NCBI GenBank assembly: GCA_003116855.1 | Contig: BEWT01000009.1 | Location: 1-56,440 of the forward strand | Source: Desulfurococcaceae archaeon AG1 | GTDB taxonomy: Archaea > Thermoproteota > Thermoprotei_A > Sulfolobales > AG1 | Direction of reading: 5' to 3' | Length of the DNA stretch: 56,440 bases | Part shown: positions 1 to 9,466 of the stretch, piece after piece | Position numbering within the stretch: position 1 is the first letter of the stretch | Layout of the letters: each line of letters starts with the position of its first letter | Notes under the pieces: generated by a model | The model's input: only the letters and a program-made list of their open reading frames with translations | What the model was told of the DNA's origin: nothing | Databases searched by the model: none | Made by a program: the position numbers and the translations under genes

Positions 1-15
1 GAGCTCCGGGTATTG

Positions 16-93
<78 letters not shown>

Positions 94-141
94 CATCAAT
101 ATCTACATGATAAGAGGTATTAAGCTTCTCACCACAATGCT

Positions 142-178
142 TTTTAGCCTTGGCTAAAATTTTTAGAAGAGGCTAAAA
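142..178 (+). promoter_or_regulatory. Palindromic operator plus third half-site ahead of the NRAMP gene
   Basis: TTTTAGCC-TT-GGCTAAAA at 142-159 is a perfect inverted repeat. A third copy of the half-site, GGCTAAAA at 171-178, runs into the start codon of the NRAMP gene. The form resembles operators of DtxR/MntR-type metal-responsive repressors. A TATA-like TATTAAGC lies just upstream near 117-124, so a bound repressor would cover the transcription start and leader. The match to a regulator family is inference; no such regulator is in the window. Confidence 0.6.
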
Positions 179-1425
179 TGGGTGGGAGGAGAGGTATACT
201 AAGGGCTAGCGTGATCCTAGGGCCTGCTACTGTTGTTTCTGTTGCCTATATAGATCCAGGTAATTTTGGGAGCAACATAGCTGCTGGCTCTAAATATGGG
301 CTTAACCTCCTCTGGGTTGTCTGGGTTGCGGGGCTTCTCGCGATTCTCTTCCAATACCTCTCGGGGAAGATTGGGATAGCTACCTCTAGATCCACGGTGG
401 ATCTTGTTTCGAGCGCTATAAAGGAGAGGCTCTCAGGCCCTTGTAGGAGTGCTACCCTCGCGCTCTACTTCTCCTCACTAATAGCAGTTGTTCTGGCAAC
501 CGATATGGCTGAGTTCCTCGGCATAGTTCTCGGACTATCCTTTCTCCTAGGATTACCTATTGAGATCGCGATCTGGGTCTCTGTGGTTGATGTCCTCATA
601 CTCATGATGATAACAGATAGGAGGCTTGGTTTCGAGACACTCATAGGATCCCTCGTAGGTGTGGTTGGTATCAGCTTTCTCTACGAGCTCGTGATCGTTG
701 GCATAGATCCCAAAGAGATCCTTGTGTCAAGCGTAATGCCCAGGGAATTCGGGGGCGAGCACACGCTCCTAGCGATAAGCATTATAGGAGCCACAGTAAT
801 GCCCCACGCCCTGATCCTCCACCCATACCTAACGGCCGAGAAATGGGGAACCGCGAGGAGCAATGAGAAGCTAAAGAGACATATGCTAGAAACGATAGCC
901 TATCTATCCATAGCAAGCGTTATGAACGCAGCAATACAGATCATGGCTTACTATGCATTCTATAGAAACGGGTACCACGATGTAGACATGGATATAGCCC
1001 ATGCAATACTCGAACCCCTCTACGGATCACTATCAGCCGTGGTATTCGCAATAGCCATGCTAGCCTCAGGCATCTCCTCCTCAATGGTAAGCGTTCTCGC
1101 CGGACAGAAGGTGGTTGAGAGCCTTGTGGGGAAGAGGCTTGAAGCGTGGAAGCTCAGGCTAATGGTTAGGCTAGCTAACATGCTCCCACTAGCCATAGCG
1201 ATCCACGCTGGTGTCAAGCCAATAGATGTGCTAGTATACTCGCAAGCAGTGCTCTCACTAGTACTCCCTGTAGTAATAATACCCATAACGATCTATGCCA
1301 GGAGCAAGAGCACCATGGGCAGCATGGTTAACAGCAGAGTAATAGATATAGCCGCGATAATAGGAACAATAGTGATAGTTACATTCAACCTCGGCTTCAT
1401 AGTATCAAGCCTACTAAACCTATGA
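178..1425 (+). CDS. NRAMP-family Mn2+/Fe2+ transporter
   Basis: This is a proton-coupled importer of divalent metals in the cytoplasmic membrane. The 415-residue protein is hydrophobic throughout, with about eleven membrane segments. It carries both family signatures: DPGNF (residues 26-30) in the first unwound helix and GATVMPH (204-210) in the sixth, which together form the metal site. Asp26, Asn29 and Met208 are the expected ligands. Its length is normal for MntH-type proteins. It stands alone, divergent from the tRNA gene. A palindromic operator overlaps its leader, which suggests repression by metal. Mn2+ versus Fe2+ cannot be settled from sequence alone. Confidence 0.93.
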   Translation: MGGRRGILRASVILGPATVVSVAYIDPGNFGSNIAAGSKYGLNLLWVVWVAGLLAILFQYLSGKIGIATSRSTVDLVSSAIKERLSGPCRSATLALYFSSLIAVVLATDMAEFLGIVLGLSFLLGLPIEIAIWVSVVDVLILMMITDRRLGFETLIGSLVGVVGISFLYELVIVGIDPKEILVSSVMPREFGGEHTLLAISIIGATVMPHALILHPYLTAEKWGTARSNEKLKRHMLETIAYLSIASVMNAAIQIMAYYAFYRNGYHDVDMDIAHAILEPLYGSLSAVVFAIAMLASGISSSMVSVLAGQKVVESLVGKRLEAWKLRLMVRLANMLPLAIAIHAGVKPIDVLVYSQAVLSLVLPVVIIPITIYARSKSTMGSMVNSRVIDIAAIIGTIVIVTFNLGFIVSSLLNL

Positions 1426-1577
1426 TCCAGGTATTACTGGTATTACCGAGAGATTGGGCGGAGCAGAGCCCCTAACAATAATCAGAGATCCTAAATAGAT
1501 TCCTCACGCAAAGAACCCCCATGAGGGGATATATGCTTATACCCTTCCCAATAATATCATCATAATAGGGGTCAGGG

Positions 1578-4280
1578 CTGCCACAAGATCCTATTTTACC
1601 TATCGAACAAGATGACGAAAAAATCCTGGGGCTCTTAAGACCATATATAGCTAGGTGGTTCCGCCAAAAATACGGATCACTAACACCGCCCCAGAGAATG
1701 GCTATACCCAGGATAAAAGCCGGAGAGAATGTGCTTATCTCAAGCCCCACAGGAACTGGAAAAACACTCGCAGCCTTTCTAGCTATAATAGACACGCTCT
1801 ACGAGCTATGGGATCAGGGGAGGCTGGAGAACTCGATCTATGCTCTCTATGTATCACCCCTAAGGGCTCTTAATAACGATATCAGGAGAAACCTTCTCGA
1901 ACCTATAAGAGAGATCAACGAGATCCTCAAGAGCGAGGGTAGAGAACCCCCACACATAAGAATAGCTGTTAGGACTAGCGACACACCACCGCATGAGAAG
2001 CAGAAAATGCTTCGAGAACCTCCCCATATACTGATCACAACGCCAGAGAGCCTTGCCATAGCGATCACAGCACCGAAGTTTAGGGAGGTGATGAGATCTA
2101 TTAGATGGGTTATTATAGACGAGATCCACGAGCTAGCATCGAGCAAGAGAGGATCACACCTAATGCTCAGCATAGAGAGACTCGTAGAGCTCTTGGAAAG
2201 AGAGCCCCAGAGGATAGGCTTATCAGCAACGATCTATCCCCTAGAGGTTGTTGCACAATTCCTAGTAGGCTTTGATAACGAAGGAAGACCCAGGAAATGC
2301 TCGATCGTTGATGCCAGGTTCGCAAAACCAATAGATATAAGGGTTATATGCCCCGCCATAGATCTCATAAGAGCTCCTGCAGATGAGATTAACAACTCTA
2401 TCTACAACACACTAGCAGATCTTATCAAGAGGTATAGAACAACCCTTATCTTCACAAACACAAGACACTCGACAGAGAAGGTTGTGTATAGGCTTAAAAA
2501 GATCTTTGAGAAAGATCCAGAGATAAAGATAGAGGAGATAGAAGCCCATCACAGCAGCCTCTCAAGAGAAGTGAGACTCGATGTCGAGGAGAGGCTAAAG
2601 AGGGGAGAGCTGAGAGTAGTTGTATCATCAACAAGCCTAGAGCTAGGAATAGATATAGGCTATATAGACGTCGTAGCACTCCTATCAAGCCCAAAGAGCG
2701 TCACAAGACTCCTCCAGAGAGTAGGAAGAGCGGGACACCATATTAGACAGATAAGCCTGGGCAGACTAGTAGTGGTTGATAGAGACGATCTCGTCGAATG
2801 CACGGTCCTCGCAAAAGCAGCCATGGAGAGAAAGCTAGACAGAGTTAGAATCCCCATGAAACCCCTTGATGTGTTAGCACAACACATCGTGGGGATGTCC
2901 CTCGAGAAGAAATGGAGAGTAGAAGACATGTTCAGGGTTATAAGGAGAGCCTATCCATACAAGGATCTCGACTTCGAGACATTCCAAACAGTGCTTAGAT
3001 ACCTCTCGGGAGGCTACGAGATAGATAGGTACGCCAAGGTCTATTCAAAGATCTGGATGGAGGACGGGATGGTTGGTAGGAAGAGGAGTGCGAGGATGAT
3101 CTACTACCTCAACTCAGGAGCAATACCGGACGAGGCTAAGATAAGAGTAATAGCCGAGGGTAAGGGCTATGTGGGAGATCTGGACGAAGGATTCGCAGAG
3201 ATCCTCGAGCCAGAAGATATATTCGTGCTAGGGGGCAAGACATACAAGGTTCTCAGAACAGACGGGGATAGGATCTATGTAAAACCCGCTGATGGTATGA
3301 GACCCACAGTCCCAAGCTGGTTCTCAGAAATGCTCCCACTAGCCTTCGACTCAGCACTAGAGGTGGGTAGGTTTAGGAGAATAATTGCAGAGGATCTCTC
3401 GAAACACCTAGAAGACCCCACACCGGTTGTTAAGAAACTCATGGAGGAGTATATGTTGGAGGAGCATGCTGCGATAAATATAGTGAACTACTTCCTAGAA
3501 CATCTATACTACACAGGATGGATAATGCCCTCAGACAAGCTCATCATGATCGAGCACTGGGTGGATCCAGAGGCTAATACTGAGCACATAATATTCCACA
3601 CCCTCTTCGGAAGAAGGGTTAACGATGTACTCTCAAGAGCCTACGCCCATTTCCTAAGCGAGATAGTTGATGAGAATATAAGGATCACTGTAACGGATAA
3701 CGGCTTCATGCTCTCACTCCCAAGGGTTGTTGGTATTAGTAACAAGGATTTAGAGAAGATCCTATACTCAGTAACCCCAGAGAACCTTGACGAGGTGTTG
3801 AGAAAGGTTATCAGAAGGACCGAGATGTTTAAGAAGAGGTTTAGACACGTGGCCGAGAGGAGCTTCATGATCTTGAAGAGGTTCAGGGGTAGGGATATAA
3901 GCCTCCAGAGCAGGCAGATCAATGCAGAGACCCTCATAAGGATCGTGGAGGAGATGGAGAGATTCCCCGTGATAGAGGAGACATATAGAGAGATCCTTGA
4001 GGACTACATGGATATAGAGAACGCAAGGCTCATAATAAAGAAGATCCTTAGTGGAGAGATAGAGGTTAAGATCTATAGGAACCCGGAGGGTTCGAGAGCA
4101 CCATCACCACTAGCCCACTCAATAGTAGCTGCAGGGATAAGCGATGTAGTGCTTATGGAGGATAAGAGAAAGATCCTTGCGAAGCTGCATGAGAACATAA
4201 TAAGCGCACTGATCGAGAGGGGCATAGTGTTGAGAAGCACACCATCACCTCAGAAAATATATGTCAAGCATACTAACTAG
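1578..4280 (+). CDS. Lhr-type superfamily 2 DNA/RNA helicase
   Basis: This is a large ATP-dependent helicase of the Lhr family, implicated in archaeal DNA repair. It has motif I PTGTGKT (about residues 57-63 from the start used here), a DEIH box (181-184), motif III GLSAT, and motif VI QRVGRAGHH, followed by the winged-helix and Lhr C-terminal region. The first ATG is at 1698, but the Q-motif (KYGSLTPPQRMAIP) and the helix before it are encoded upstream of that ATG. The frame is open back to a stop at 1566 with no ATG, GTG or TTG. CTG at 1578, followed by a Pro codon, is the best candidate start. Its 3' end overlaps the next gene by 20 bases. Confidence 0.92.
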   Translation: MPQDPILPIEQDDEKILGLLRPYIARWFRQKYGSLTPPQRMAIPRIKAGENVLISSPTGTGKTLAAFLAIIDTLYELWDQGRLENSIYALYVSPLRALNNDIRRNLLEPIREINEILKSEGREPPHIRIAVRTSDTPPHEKQKMLREPPHILITTPESLAIAITAPKFREVMRSIRWVIIDEIHELASSKRGSHLMLSIERLVELLEREPQRIGLSATIYPLEVVAQFLVGFDNEGRPRKCSIVDARFAKPIDIRVICPAIDLIRAPADEINNSIYNTLADLIKRYRTTLIFTNTRHSTEKVVYRLKKIFEKDPEIKIEEIEAHHSSLSREVRLDVEERLKRGELRVVVSSTSLELGIDIGYIDVVALLSSPKSVTRLLQRVGRAGHHIRQISLGRLVVVDRDDLVECTVLAKAAMERKLDRVRIPMKPLDVLAQHIVGMSLEKKWRVEDMFRVIRRAYPYKDLDFETFQTVLRYLSGGYEIDRYAKVYSKIWMEDGMVGRKRSARMIYYLNSGAIPDEAKIRVIAEGKGYVGDLDEGFAEILEPEDIFVLGGKTYKVLRTDGDRIYVKPADGMRPTVPSWFSEMLPLAFDSALEVGRFRRIIAEDLSKHLEDPTPVVKKLMEEYMLEEHAAINIVNYFLEHLYYTGWIMPSDKLIMIEHWVDPEANTEHIIFHTLFGRRVNDVLSRAYAHFLSEIVDENIRITVTDNGFMLSLPRVVGISNKDLEKILYSVTPENLDEVLRKVIRRTEMFKKRFRHVAERSFMILKRFRGRDISLQSRQINAETLIRIVEEMERFPVIEETYREILEDYMDIENARLIIKKILSGEIEVKIYRNPEGSRAPSPLAHSIVAAGISDVVLMEDKRKILAKLHENIISALIERGIVLRSTPSPQKIYVKHTN

Positions 4281-4674
4281 GGGGTTGAGAAAATTGCCAA
4301 GAGCATCTGAGAGACTCCTAATAGCAAGATCCCTTGTTCATATAAGCACCTCCATGTCGAGGATCAGATTCCTCCTAACAATAATAGATAGAAGGGCATC
4401 ACTCCTAAGAGAGAGGGGTCTCAACAACATGGCGAAAGAGCTGGAGGAGCAGAAGAGAGTACTTGAAAGAACCCTAGCAGAGCTAGAAGCAGTATCAGAA
4501 AGGCTTAAAACGATTATGAGCCTCGGGGTAGCCTATAGCGATCTCATATCGATAGCGACAACAATAAAGGATCTCAGAAGCGTTATGAGAAACATAAACC
4601 CAGAGATCTCAGCAAGCCTCGCAGAAGCAGTATCCCATATAGAGGAAGCAGCAAGAACAATCTCAACCGGCTAG
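4261..4674 (+). CDS. ESCRT-III/Snf7-like (CdvB-type) short protein
   Basis: This is a helical protein of 137 residues. A basic N-terminus is followed by a long charged helix (about 45-80), then the pattern of archaeal CdvB proteins: a helix ending in LKTIMSLG, then a stretch with LRSVMRNINPEIS leading into a final amphipathic helix. Such proteins form membrane-remodelling filaments in division or vesicle budding. It is shorter than CdvB and lacks the C-terminal Vps4-binding tail and winged helix, so it would be a Snf7-core paralogue. The start overlaps the end of lhr, so the two are probably cotranscribed. The family call rests on pattern only; a generic coiled-coil protein is the alternative. 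Confidence 0.5.
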   Translation: MSSILTRGLRKLPRASERLLIARSLVHISTSMSRIRFLLTIIDRRASLLRERGLNNMAKELEEQKRVLERTLAELEAVSERLKTIMSLGVAYSDLISIATTIKDLRSVMRNINPEISASLAEAVSHIEEAARTISTG

Positions 4675-4798
4675 CCCACTATATCATGGAAAACCACACG
4701 ATCTTCCCTACAATCTTGAAGATCCCATAGATCTAGCGTCTCTTCCAGCAACTATTATTAATAGCTGGGAATACACGTATCGGTCACTACAAGAATGC

Positions 4799-5839
4799 TT
4801 AGAACCCTATCTTCTCGATCGCCTTTCTATAAACGGGATCCTGGATCTCGAGCCTCCTAAGGATCCCGAGCTTCTCTAGCTTGAGTATAGCCATCTCGAC
4901 AGCCGCTATACGCATCTCTGCTCCAAACCTTGCTAGATAGTCCTGGATATCCCTTACCCCCCTTATACCCTGGGATATAGCCTTTAGAATAAGGATCTTT
5001 GTCTCGCCAAGCTCCTCAAGCTCCTTCACAGCTATCCCTACAGCCCCCTCCACTATGCTCTCAAAACTCTTCCCAGAGAGATAGCTTCTTCCAAAATACA
5101 CAAGCCAGCCCGGTATCCCTTCGAAGAAATCAACAGCATCCTCAGCCTCTCTGGGCATCTTTAACCCCTGCTCCTTAAAGCCCTTTGAGAGGAGCTCTAG
5201 CGACTGTTCCCTGCTGAGCTTCTCGACCCCGAGCTCGTATGGTTTTCTCCCATATAGTGGTGATGATCTCTCGTTTAAACCCAAGAGCTCGTGGATGGCT
5301 ATGCTACTAGGGGCTGCTAGTATAAAGGAGACGTTCTCGAGGTTATCGAGCGAGTATGATATGAGCATTCTAAGCTGTCTCGAGACAGGGGATACGATGT
5401 TCTCGGCATTGTCTATAGCCACAACAAGTCTATCGACCTTCTTGCTGATCTCGCTGATAATGTTCCCAAGCCATAGGGGGCCGAGGGATCTGCTATCAAT
5501 CCTAACAACAACCCCTCGGCTTCTCCTAACAACCTCGACTCCTTTCACGTCGCTGATTATTTTTGAGAGCCTTTGGAAACCGTCTTCGAGGGCTTTTGCA
5601 AAGCTCGCCTCAAGATCTTTTGATTTAGCCGCCCTCTCAGGCTCTAGACATATACCCTTAACCTCGCTTGTGAATGTTCTGAGAATGCTTGTCTTACCGA
5701 TCCTCTTGATCCCGTGGACCAGGATTAAACCCTCCCCCTTATCAATAGCTCTGTGAAGCTCCTCAAGCTCCGAAGATCTCCCTAGAAGCTCTTCCCTAGA
5801 GCTCTTAGGCCATGGGTCAAATATCGCTATAGCGACCAC
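4799..5839 (-). CDS. Archaeal AAA-type ATPase with C-terminal winged helix (ATPase_2 family)
   Basis: This STAND-like archaeal ATPase is of unknown target. Walker A is HGIKRIGKTS (about residues 42-51), and Walker B lies in LVVAIDNAEN (about 137-146). The middle carries the usual sensor region, and the last 80 or so residues look like a winged helix. The length of 346 residues is normal for the family, which is abundant and variable in crenarchaea. The start is a GTG after GGTG. It is divergent from the next gene with only about 40 bases between them, so the two promoters must overlap. The role is not known. Confidence 0.85.
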   Translation of the reverse strand: MVAIAIFDPWPKSSREELLGRSSELEELHRAIDKGEGLILVHGIKRIGKTSILRTFTSEVKGICLEPERAAKSKDLEASFAKALEDGFQRLSKIISDVKGVEVVRRSRGVVVRIDSRSLGPLWLGNIISEISKKVDRLVVAIDNAENIVSPVSRQLRMLISYSLDNLENVSFILAAPSSIAIHELLGLNERSSPLYGRKPYELGVEKLSREQSLELLSKGFKEQGLKMPREAEDAVDFFEGIPGWLVYFGRSYLSGKSFESIVEGAVGIAVKELEELGETKILILKAISQGIRGVRDIQDYLARFGAEMRIAAVEMAILKLEKLGILRRLEIQDPVYRKAIEKIGF

Positions 5840-5881
5840 CAGCTATTTACTCTGGGAAGGATATATAGGCTCGGAGAGTGG

Positions 5882-6523
5882 GTGAAGATCTACAGGGGCG
5901 TTGGAGCAGCGATCCTTGCTGCTGGTGAGTCGAAACGCATGGGAAAACCTAAACAGCTCCTCGAACTATGCGGCGAGAAGATCGTTAGAATCATTGCGAA
6001 GAAAGTATTACAGATAGGCTTTGAAAAAGTAGTCATAGTGCTAGGGCATAGGGCACAGGAGATTGCAGAGCTGTTGAGGGATCTCGGGAATCTGGAGGTG
6101 GTGGTGAACAATAGATATATGGATGGGATGAGCACAAGCCTGAAAGAGGGTGTGAAAGCCCTTGGGAGTGGTTTAAAAGCATATATGATCGTTCTCGCAG
6201 ACCAGCCCTTCGTTAAGATCGATACTATGAGGAGGATTGTTGAGGAATATGTTAGAAGATCTAGTATGGGTGAAGAGCCCCTAATGGTTATCCCCAGATA
6301 TATGGGGCAGAGGGGCAACCCGGTCCTTATATCCTCAGCACTTTCAAGTGATATAATGACGCTCTCAGGAGATATGGGTGCGAGGGTGCTGATCCATAGG
6401 TATGGGGATCGCGTCCTCTATATAGATGTGGAAGACCCGGGCATCTTGATCGATATCGACTATCCAGAAGATCTGGAGAGGGTGAGAGAGATCTACGGGG
6501 ATCTATGTTTAACCAGCGGGTAA
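5882..6523 (+). CDS. MobA-like NTP transferase (MocA-type)
   Basis: This nucleotidyltransferase has the GT-A-like fold used in molybdenum-cofactor maturation. The N-terminal loop AAILAAGESKRMGKPKQLLE (about residues 8-27) holds the LAAG..RMG..K nucleotide-binding motif. The motif VLADQPF (about 102-108) holds the metal-binding Asp, and DIDYPEDL near the C-terminus is typical of MocA cytidylyltransferases. The start is GTG. The gene overlaps or abuts the SIS gene downstream. No other molybdopterin gene is in the window, so the substrate is uncertain; a sugar-nucleotide role with the neighbouring SIS isomerase is an alternative. Confidence 0.8.
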   Translation: MKIYRGVGAAILAAGESKRMGKPKQLLELCGEKIVRIIAKKVLQIGFEKVVIVLGHRAQEIAELLRDLGNLEVVVNNRYMDGMSTSLKEGVKALGSGLKAYMIVLADQPFVKIDTMRRIVEEYVRRSSMGEEPLMVIPRYMGQRGNPVLISSALSSDIMTLSGDMGARVLIHRYGDRVLYIDVEDPGILIDIDYPEDLERVREIYGDLCLTSG

Positions 6524-6588
6524 AACCAGACCCAGCTGTGGCTGGGAGGAGTATAATATCTCTCTCCAATAAATATCTCGGGGGTTTA

Positions 6589-7662
6589 ATGCTTAGAGCC
6601 GTGATTGTTGATCTGGGGGGATCTCCCCACTATATGGTTAAGGAGATCCATGAGGAGCCCTCAATACTAAAGACCCTCTGGGATTCCCAGAGGGATCATA
6701 TCTTAAAGATCTCGTCCAAGATATCTAGATCCAACAGGATCTATCTCGTGGGAAGCGGATCCTCCTATAACGCCTGCCTGGTTTTTCACAACGCACTAGC
6801 GATCCATGGCAACACACCCTCACTACCAATCGTGTCAGGCGAGTATAGACTATATAGGAGTATTGTTTCAAGAGGAGATACAGTCATAGCGGTTAGCCAG
6901 AGCGGCTATACAGGAGACACCGTGGCAGCTGCAAAGATGGCTAGGGAATCAGGAGCCCTTGTAGTTGGTGTGACAAACAACCCCGAAAGCCCTCTAGCAA
7001 GGATCTCGGATGAGGTTATAAACATAATGGCTGGGAGAGAGGAGGCCGTGACAGCTACGAAAACGTTCACAGCACAGTTATACGCACTATTACTCCTCGC
7101 AGCAGGGGTGTCAAGCGATTCTGGGTTGGAGTTGCTGAGAGATCTTGAGAAGATCCCAAAGATATTGCTAGCATCGATATCAAGCCTAGAACCCATAGCT
7201 AGAAGAATAGCCTCCGATATCTATAGACACCAGAACGCCTTCACACTAGGCGAGGGCGTTGGCTACGCAGTTGCTAGAGAGGCAGCGCTAAAGCTTAAAG
7301 AAGCCTCCGGGATCCATGCGGAGTCTATCCAGACAAGCGAGGCTAGACACGGTCCAAAAGCGATCCTTAACAAAGGCTTCACCGTATATATAAACATATT
7401 CTCCGAAGATGATGGGAAACCAGCCTCACAGCTTGCTAAAGAGGTAGGAGACAGTGGAGCCCATATATACATAGTATCGCCCATCGAGCCTGGGGAAGAG
7501 ATCCTGAGCGTCTCGAAGGAGATAATAAAGATCCCGTCTCTCGAGACAGCAGCAATATCGATCATAGCCACGTCTTTCTACCAGCTCCTCTCATACTACA
7601 TAGCAGTAGCAAGACTACTAGACCCAGACACACCGAGGATGTTAACAAAGGTGGTTGTATAG
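6589..7662 (+). CDS. SIS-domain sugar-phosphate isomerase, GlmS C-terminal type
   Basis: This protein has two SIS domains like the isomerase half of glucosamine-6-phosphate synthase (GlmS), without the glutaminase half. The N-terminal MVKEIHEEP matches the GlmS linker. SIS motif 1 is VGSGSSYNAC with SQSGYTGDT, and the C-terminal SIS domain carries EAALKLKEA and HGPKA. Such stand-alone proteins may be ammonia-dependent GlmS-like isomerases or sugar-amine deaminases. I chose the ATG at 6589 because the family begins just before this point; a longer frame from 6505 would overlap the gene upstream. The length is then 357 residues. Confidence 0.82.
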   Translation: MLRAVIVDLGGSPHYMVKEIHEEPSILKTLWDSQRDHILKISSKISRSNRIYLVGSGSSYNACLVFHNALAIHGNTPSLPIVSGEYRLYRSIVSRGDTVIAVSQSGYTGDTVAAAKMARESGALVVGVTNNPESPLARISDEVINIMAGREEAVTATKTFTAQLYALLLLAAGVSSDSGLELLRDLEKIPKILLASISSLEPIARRIASDIYRHQNAFTLGEGVGYAVAREAALKLKEASGIHAESIQTSEARHGPKAILNKGFTVYINIFSEDDGKPASQLAKEVGDSGAHIYIVSPIEPGEEILSVSKEIIKIPSLETAAISIIATSFYQLLSYYIAVARLLDPDTPRMLTKVVV

Positions 7663-7719
7663 CTACCGCAGCGAGATATGGTTACAGGATCTTTGAAGAT
7701 CCCGAGAGGATATAGGATC

Positions 7720-8046
7720 TCACGGGGATCTCTGACTGGCCTCTGCAGAAACCGGCTCGCGGAGCCACTTCTCGCCCCAGGCCCTCAAGGCTTTTATAAC
7801 AGGCTTAAGATCCCTCCCAGCATCTGTTAACGCATAGTAATGCCTCTTACCATCACAAACCCTCTCAACCAAGCCCGCCTTCCTAAGCTCCTTAAGCGCT
7901 TTCGACAGCGTCCTACTACTTATCCCAGGCATGCTCTCCATAAGCTCCCTAAACGTCTTTGGATTCGACATGAGCCTCTCAATAATAACAAGCCTCCAAG
8001 GCCTGCCAAGAATCCTCCACGCTTTCATTACAGGGCACTCCTGCAA
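7720..8046 (-). CDS. HxlR-family winged-helix transcriptional regulator
   Basis: This small dimeric DNA-binding protein has the HxlR pattern: ECPV near the N-terminus (possible redox cysteine), GRPWRLVIIERL, then FRELMESMPGISSRTLSKALKEL as the recognition helix and a beta wing with GKRHYYALTDAG. The frame stays open to an ATG at 8103, but that extension is very hydrophobic and covers a TATA-like ATTTATTTATTA. A TTG at 8046, two codons before the Glu-Cys-Pro motif, is the more likely start (108 residues). HxlR proteins often respond to aldehydes, quinones or oxidants. Targets are not evident. Confidence 0.85.
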   Translation of the reverse strand: MQECPVMKAWRILGRPWRLVIIERLMSNPKTFRELMESMPGISSRTLSKALKELRKAGLVERVCDGKRHYYALTDAGRDLKPVIKALRAWGEKWLREPVSAEASQRSP

Positions 8047-8266
8047 GAGATCCCTAATTATTCTTAGCAAGATCGGTAATAAATAAATAGAAAGCCGCAA
8101 CATAATAACAATATAAACGGTATACCTGGCTACTTTAGTGATCAGGACTACCTAGCCTAGTAGATATAAGTTTCTCTCATTCAGTAGAAGCTTCTCCCTA
8201 AAAACCGAGGATTGTTTCGAGTCTCCATTCTAGCATTATGGTTAGATGTTAGCCGGGATATGGAAT

Positions 8267-9466
8267 CTATAGTGGTGTTGGTCTATATTCTTTCCCCAGG
8301 ATCTCTCTGGCTATTATCATTTTCATTATATTGGGGGCTCCTTCCGCGCCTGACATGTAGCTGAATACTCCTCTTAGGGCTGACTCAGCTATAGATTCCC
8401 TAGTATATCCCAGGGCTCCTAGCATCTGGGTGAGATCTACTATTGATTTGAAGCTCTTCTCCACTGCAAGATATTTTGTAGCAGCGCTGAATTTGAACGC
8501 CTCGGATCTTGATGCTTTGTTCTCTGAATAGAGATCCAGGGTCCATGCTGCTCGGAGCACTAGGTTCCATGCTGCTTCGAGCTCGGCCCATATCTCTGCT
8601 AGCCTGAACTGTATAGCCTCGTATCTAGCTAAGGGCCAGCCAAAGGCCTCTCTATTCTTAACATACTCGACAACCTCATCGAAAACCCTCATAGCCGATC
8701 CTATGGCTGCAGCTCCTATGAGAACCCTGGCTCTTGTGAAACCCTCTGTAGCGTATATAAACCCTCTTCCCTCCTCGCCTATGAGGTATCTCTTGGGTAT
8801 CTTTACGCCCCTCAATACAAGGGATCCTGTGCTTATCCCGATCCTCCCCATGGTTTCGAACAACCCCACCTCAACGCCCTCAGCATCTATTGGGAGATAG
8901 AAGGCCGATATTGCCGTGTGGCTTCTCTCAGGCCTTGTCTTGGCTAGGAGGAAGTAACCCCCGCCCCATTCTCTAGCCTCCTTCACACCGCTTATATAGA
9001 CCTTCTCACCATTGACCACATAGCCATCACCCTCCCTCGACGCGAGGGTCTTTATATTGGCAACATCACTCCCACCATGGGGTTCTGTAGAGGCTATTCC
9101 GAGAAACCTCTCACCCCTAGCAACAAGGGGTATAACCTCTTCCTTGAGATCTCTGGAGCCATAGACCTCGATCATCTTGGACCATATGTTGTTAACAACG
9201 ATATATACAGCAAGGCTCATCCCAGGATCATAGTAACCAACCTCCCTCATGATCAGGGCAGCAGTTAACCACGAAAGCCCAGGACCCCCATAATCCTGAG
9301 AAATATTTGGAGTCAAGATCCCCTGAGAGGCAAGACCCCTAAAAAGATCCTTAGTAACTATCCCACGATGCTCTATCTCCCTATACCTAGGCGCAACCTC
9401 CTTCGCCAGATACTCCCTCGAAGCCTTAACAATAAGCTCCTGATCCTCTGTTAACGAGAAATCCAT
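8267..9466 (-). CDS. Acyl-CoA dehydrogenase
   Basis: This FAD-dependent enzyme oxidises acyl-CoA thioesters to enoyl-CoA. It opens with DFSLTEDQELI, has the mid-domain motif GIASTEPHGGSDVANIKT and the C-terminal motif QMLGALGYTRES. A catalytic Glu could not be placed with certainty by eye. The frame runs open to 9568, but the family starts at the ATG at 9466, which follows GGTGGTTGT. That gives 399 residues, normal for the family. It stands alone, while a second acyl-CoA dehydrogenase lies at 31 kb next to a CoA transferase, so at least two substrates are likely. Chain-length preference cannot be told. Confidence 0.92.
   Translation of the reverse strand: MDFSLTEDQELIVKASREYLAKEVAPRYREIEHRGIVTKDLFRGLASQGILTPNISQDYGGPGLSWLTAALIMREVGYYDPGMSLAVYIVVNNIWSKMIEVYGSRDLKEEVIPLVARGERFLGIASTEPHGGSDVANIKTLASREGDGYVVNGEKVYISGVKEAREWGGGYFLLAKTRPERSHTAISAFYLPIDAEGVEVGLFETMGRIGISTGSLVLRGVKIPKRYLIGEEGRGFIYATEGFTRARVLIGAAAIGSAMRVFDEVVEYVKNREAFGWPLARYEAIQFRLAEIWAELEAAWNLVLRAAWTLDLYSENKASRSEAFKFSAATKYLAVEKSFKSIVDLTQMLGALGYTRESIAESALRGVFSYMSGAEGAPNIMKMIIAREILGKEYRPTPL

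Noticed and set aside
5882-7662. The nucleotidyltransferase and SIS genes as a GlmS/GlmU-type amino-sugar operon
   Set aside because: The nucleotidyltransferase resembles MocA rather than GlmU and has no acetyltransferase or hexapeptide domain, so the pathway link is not supported.
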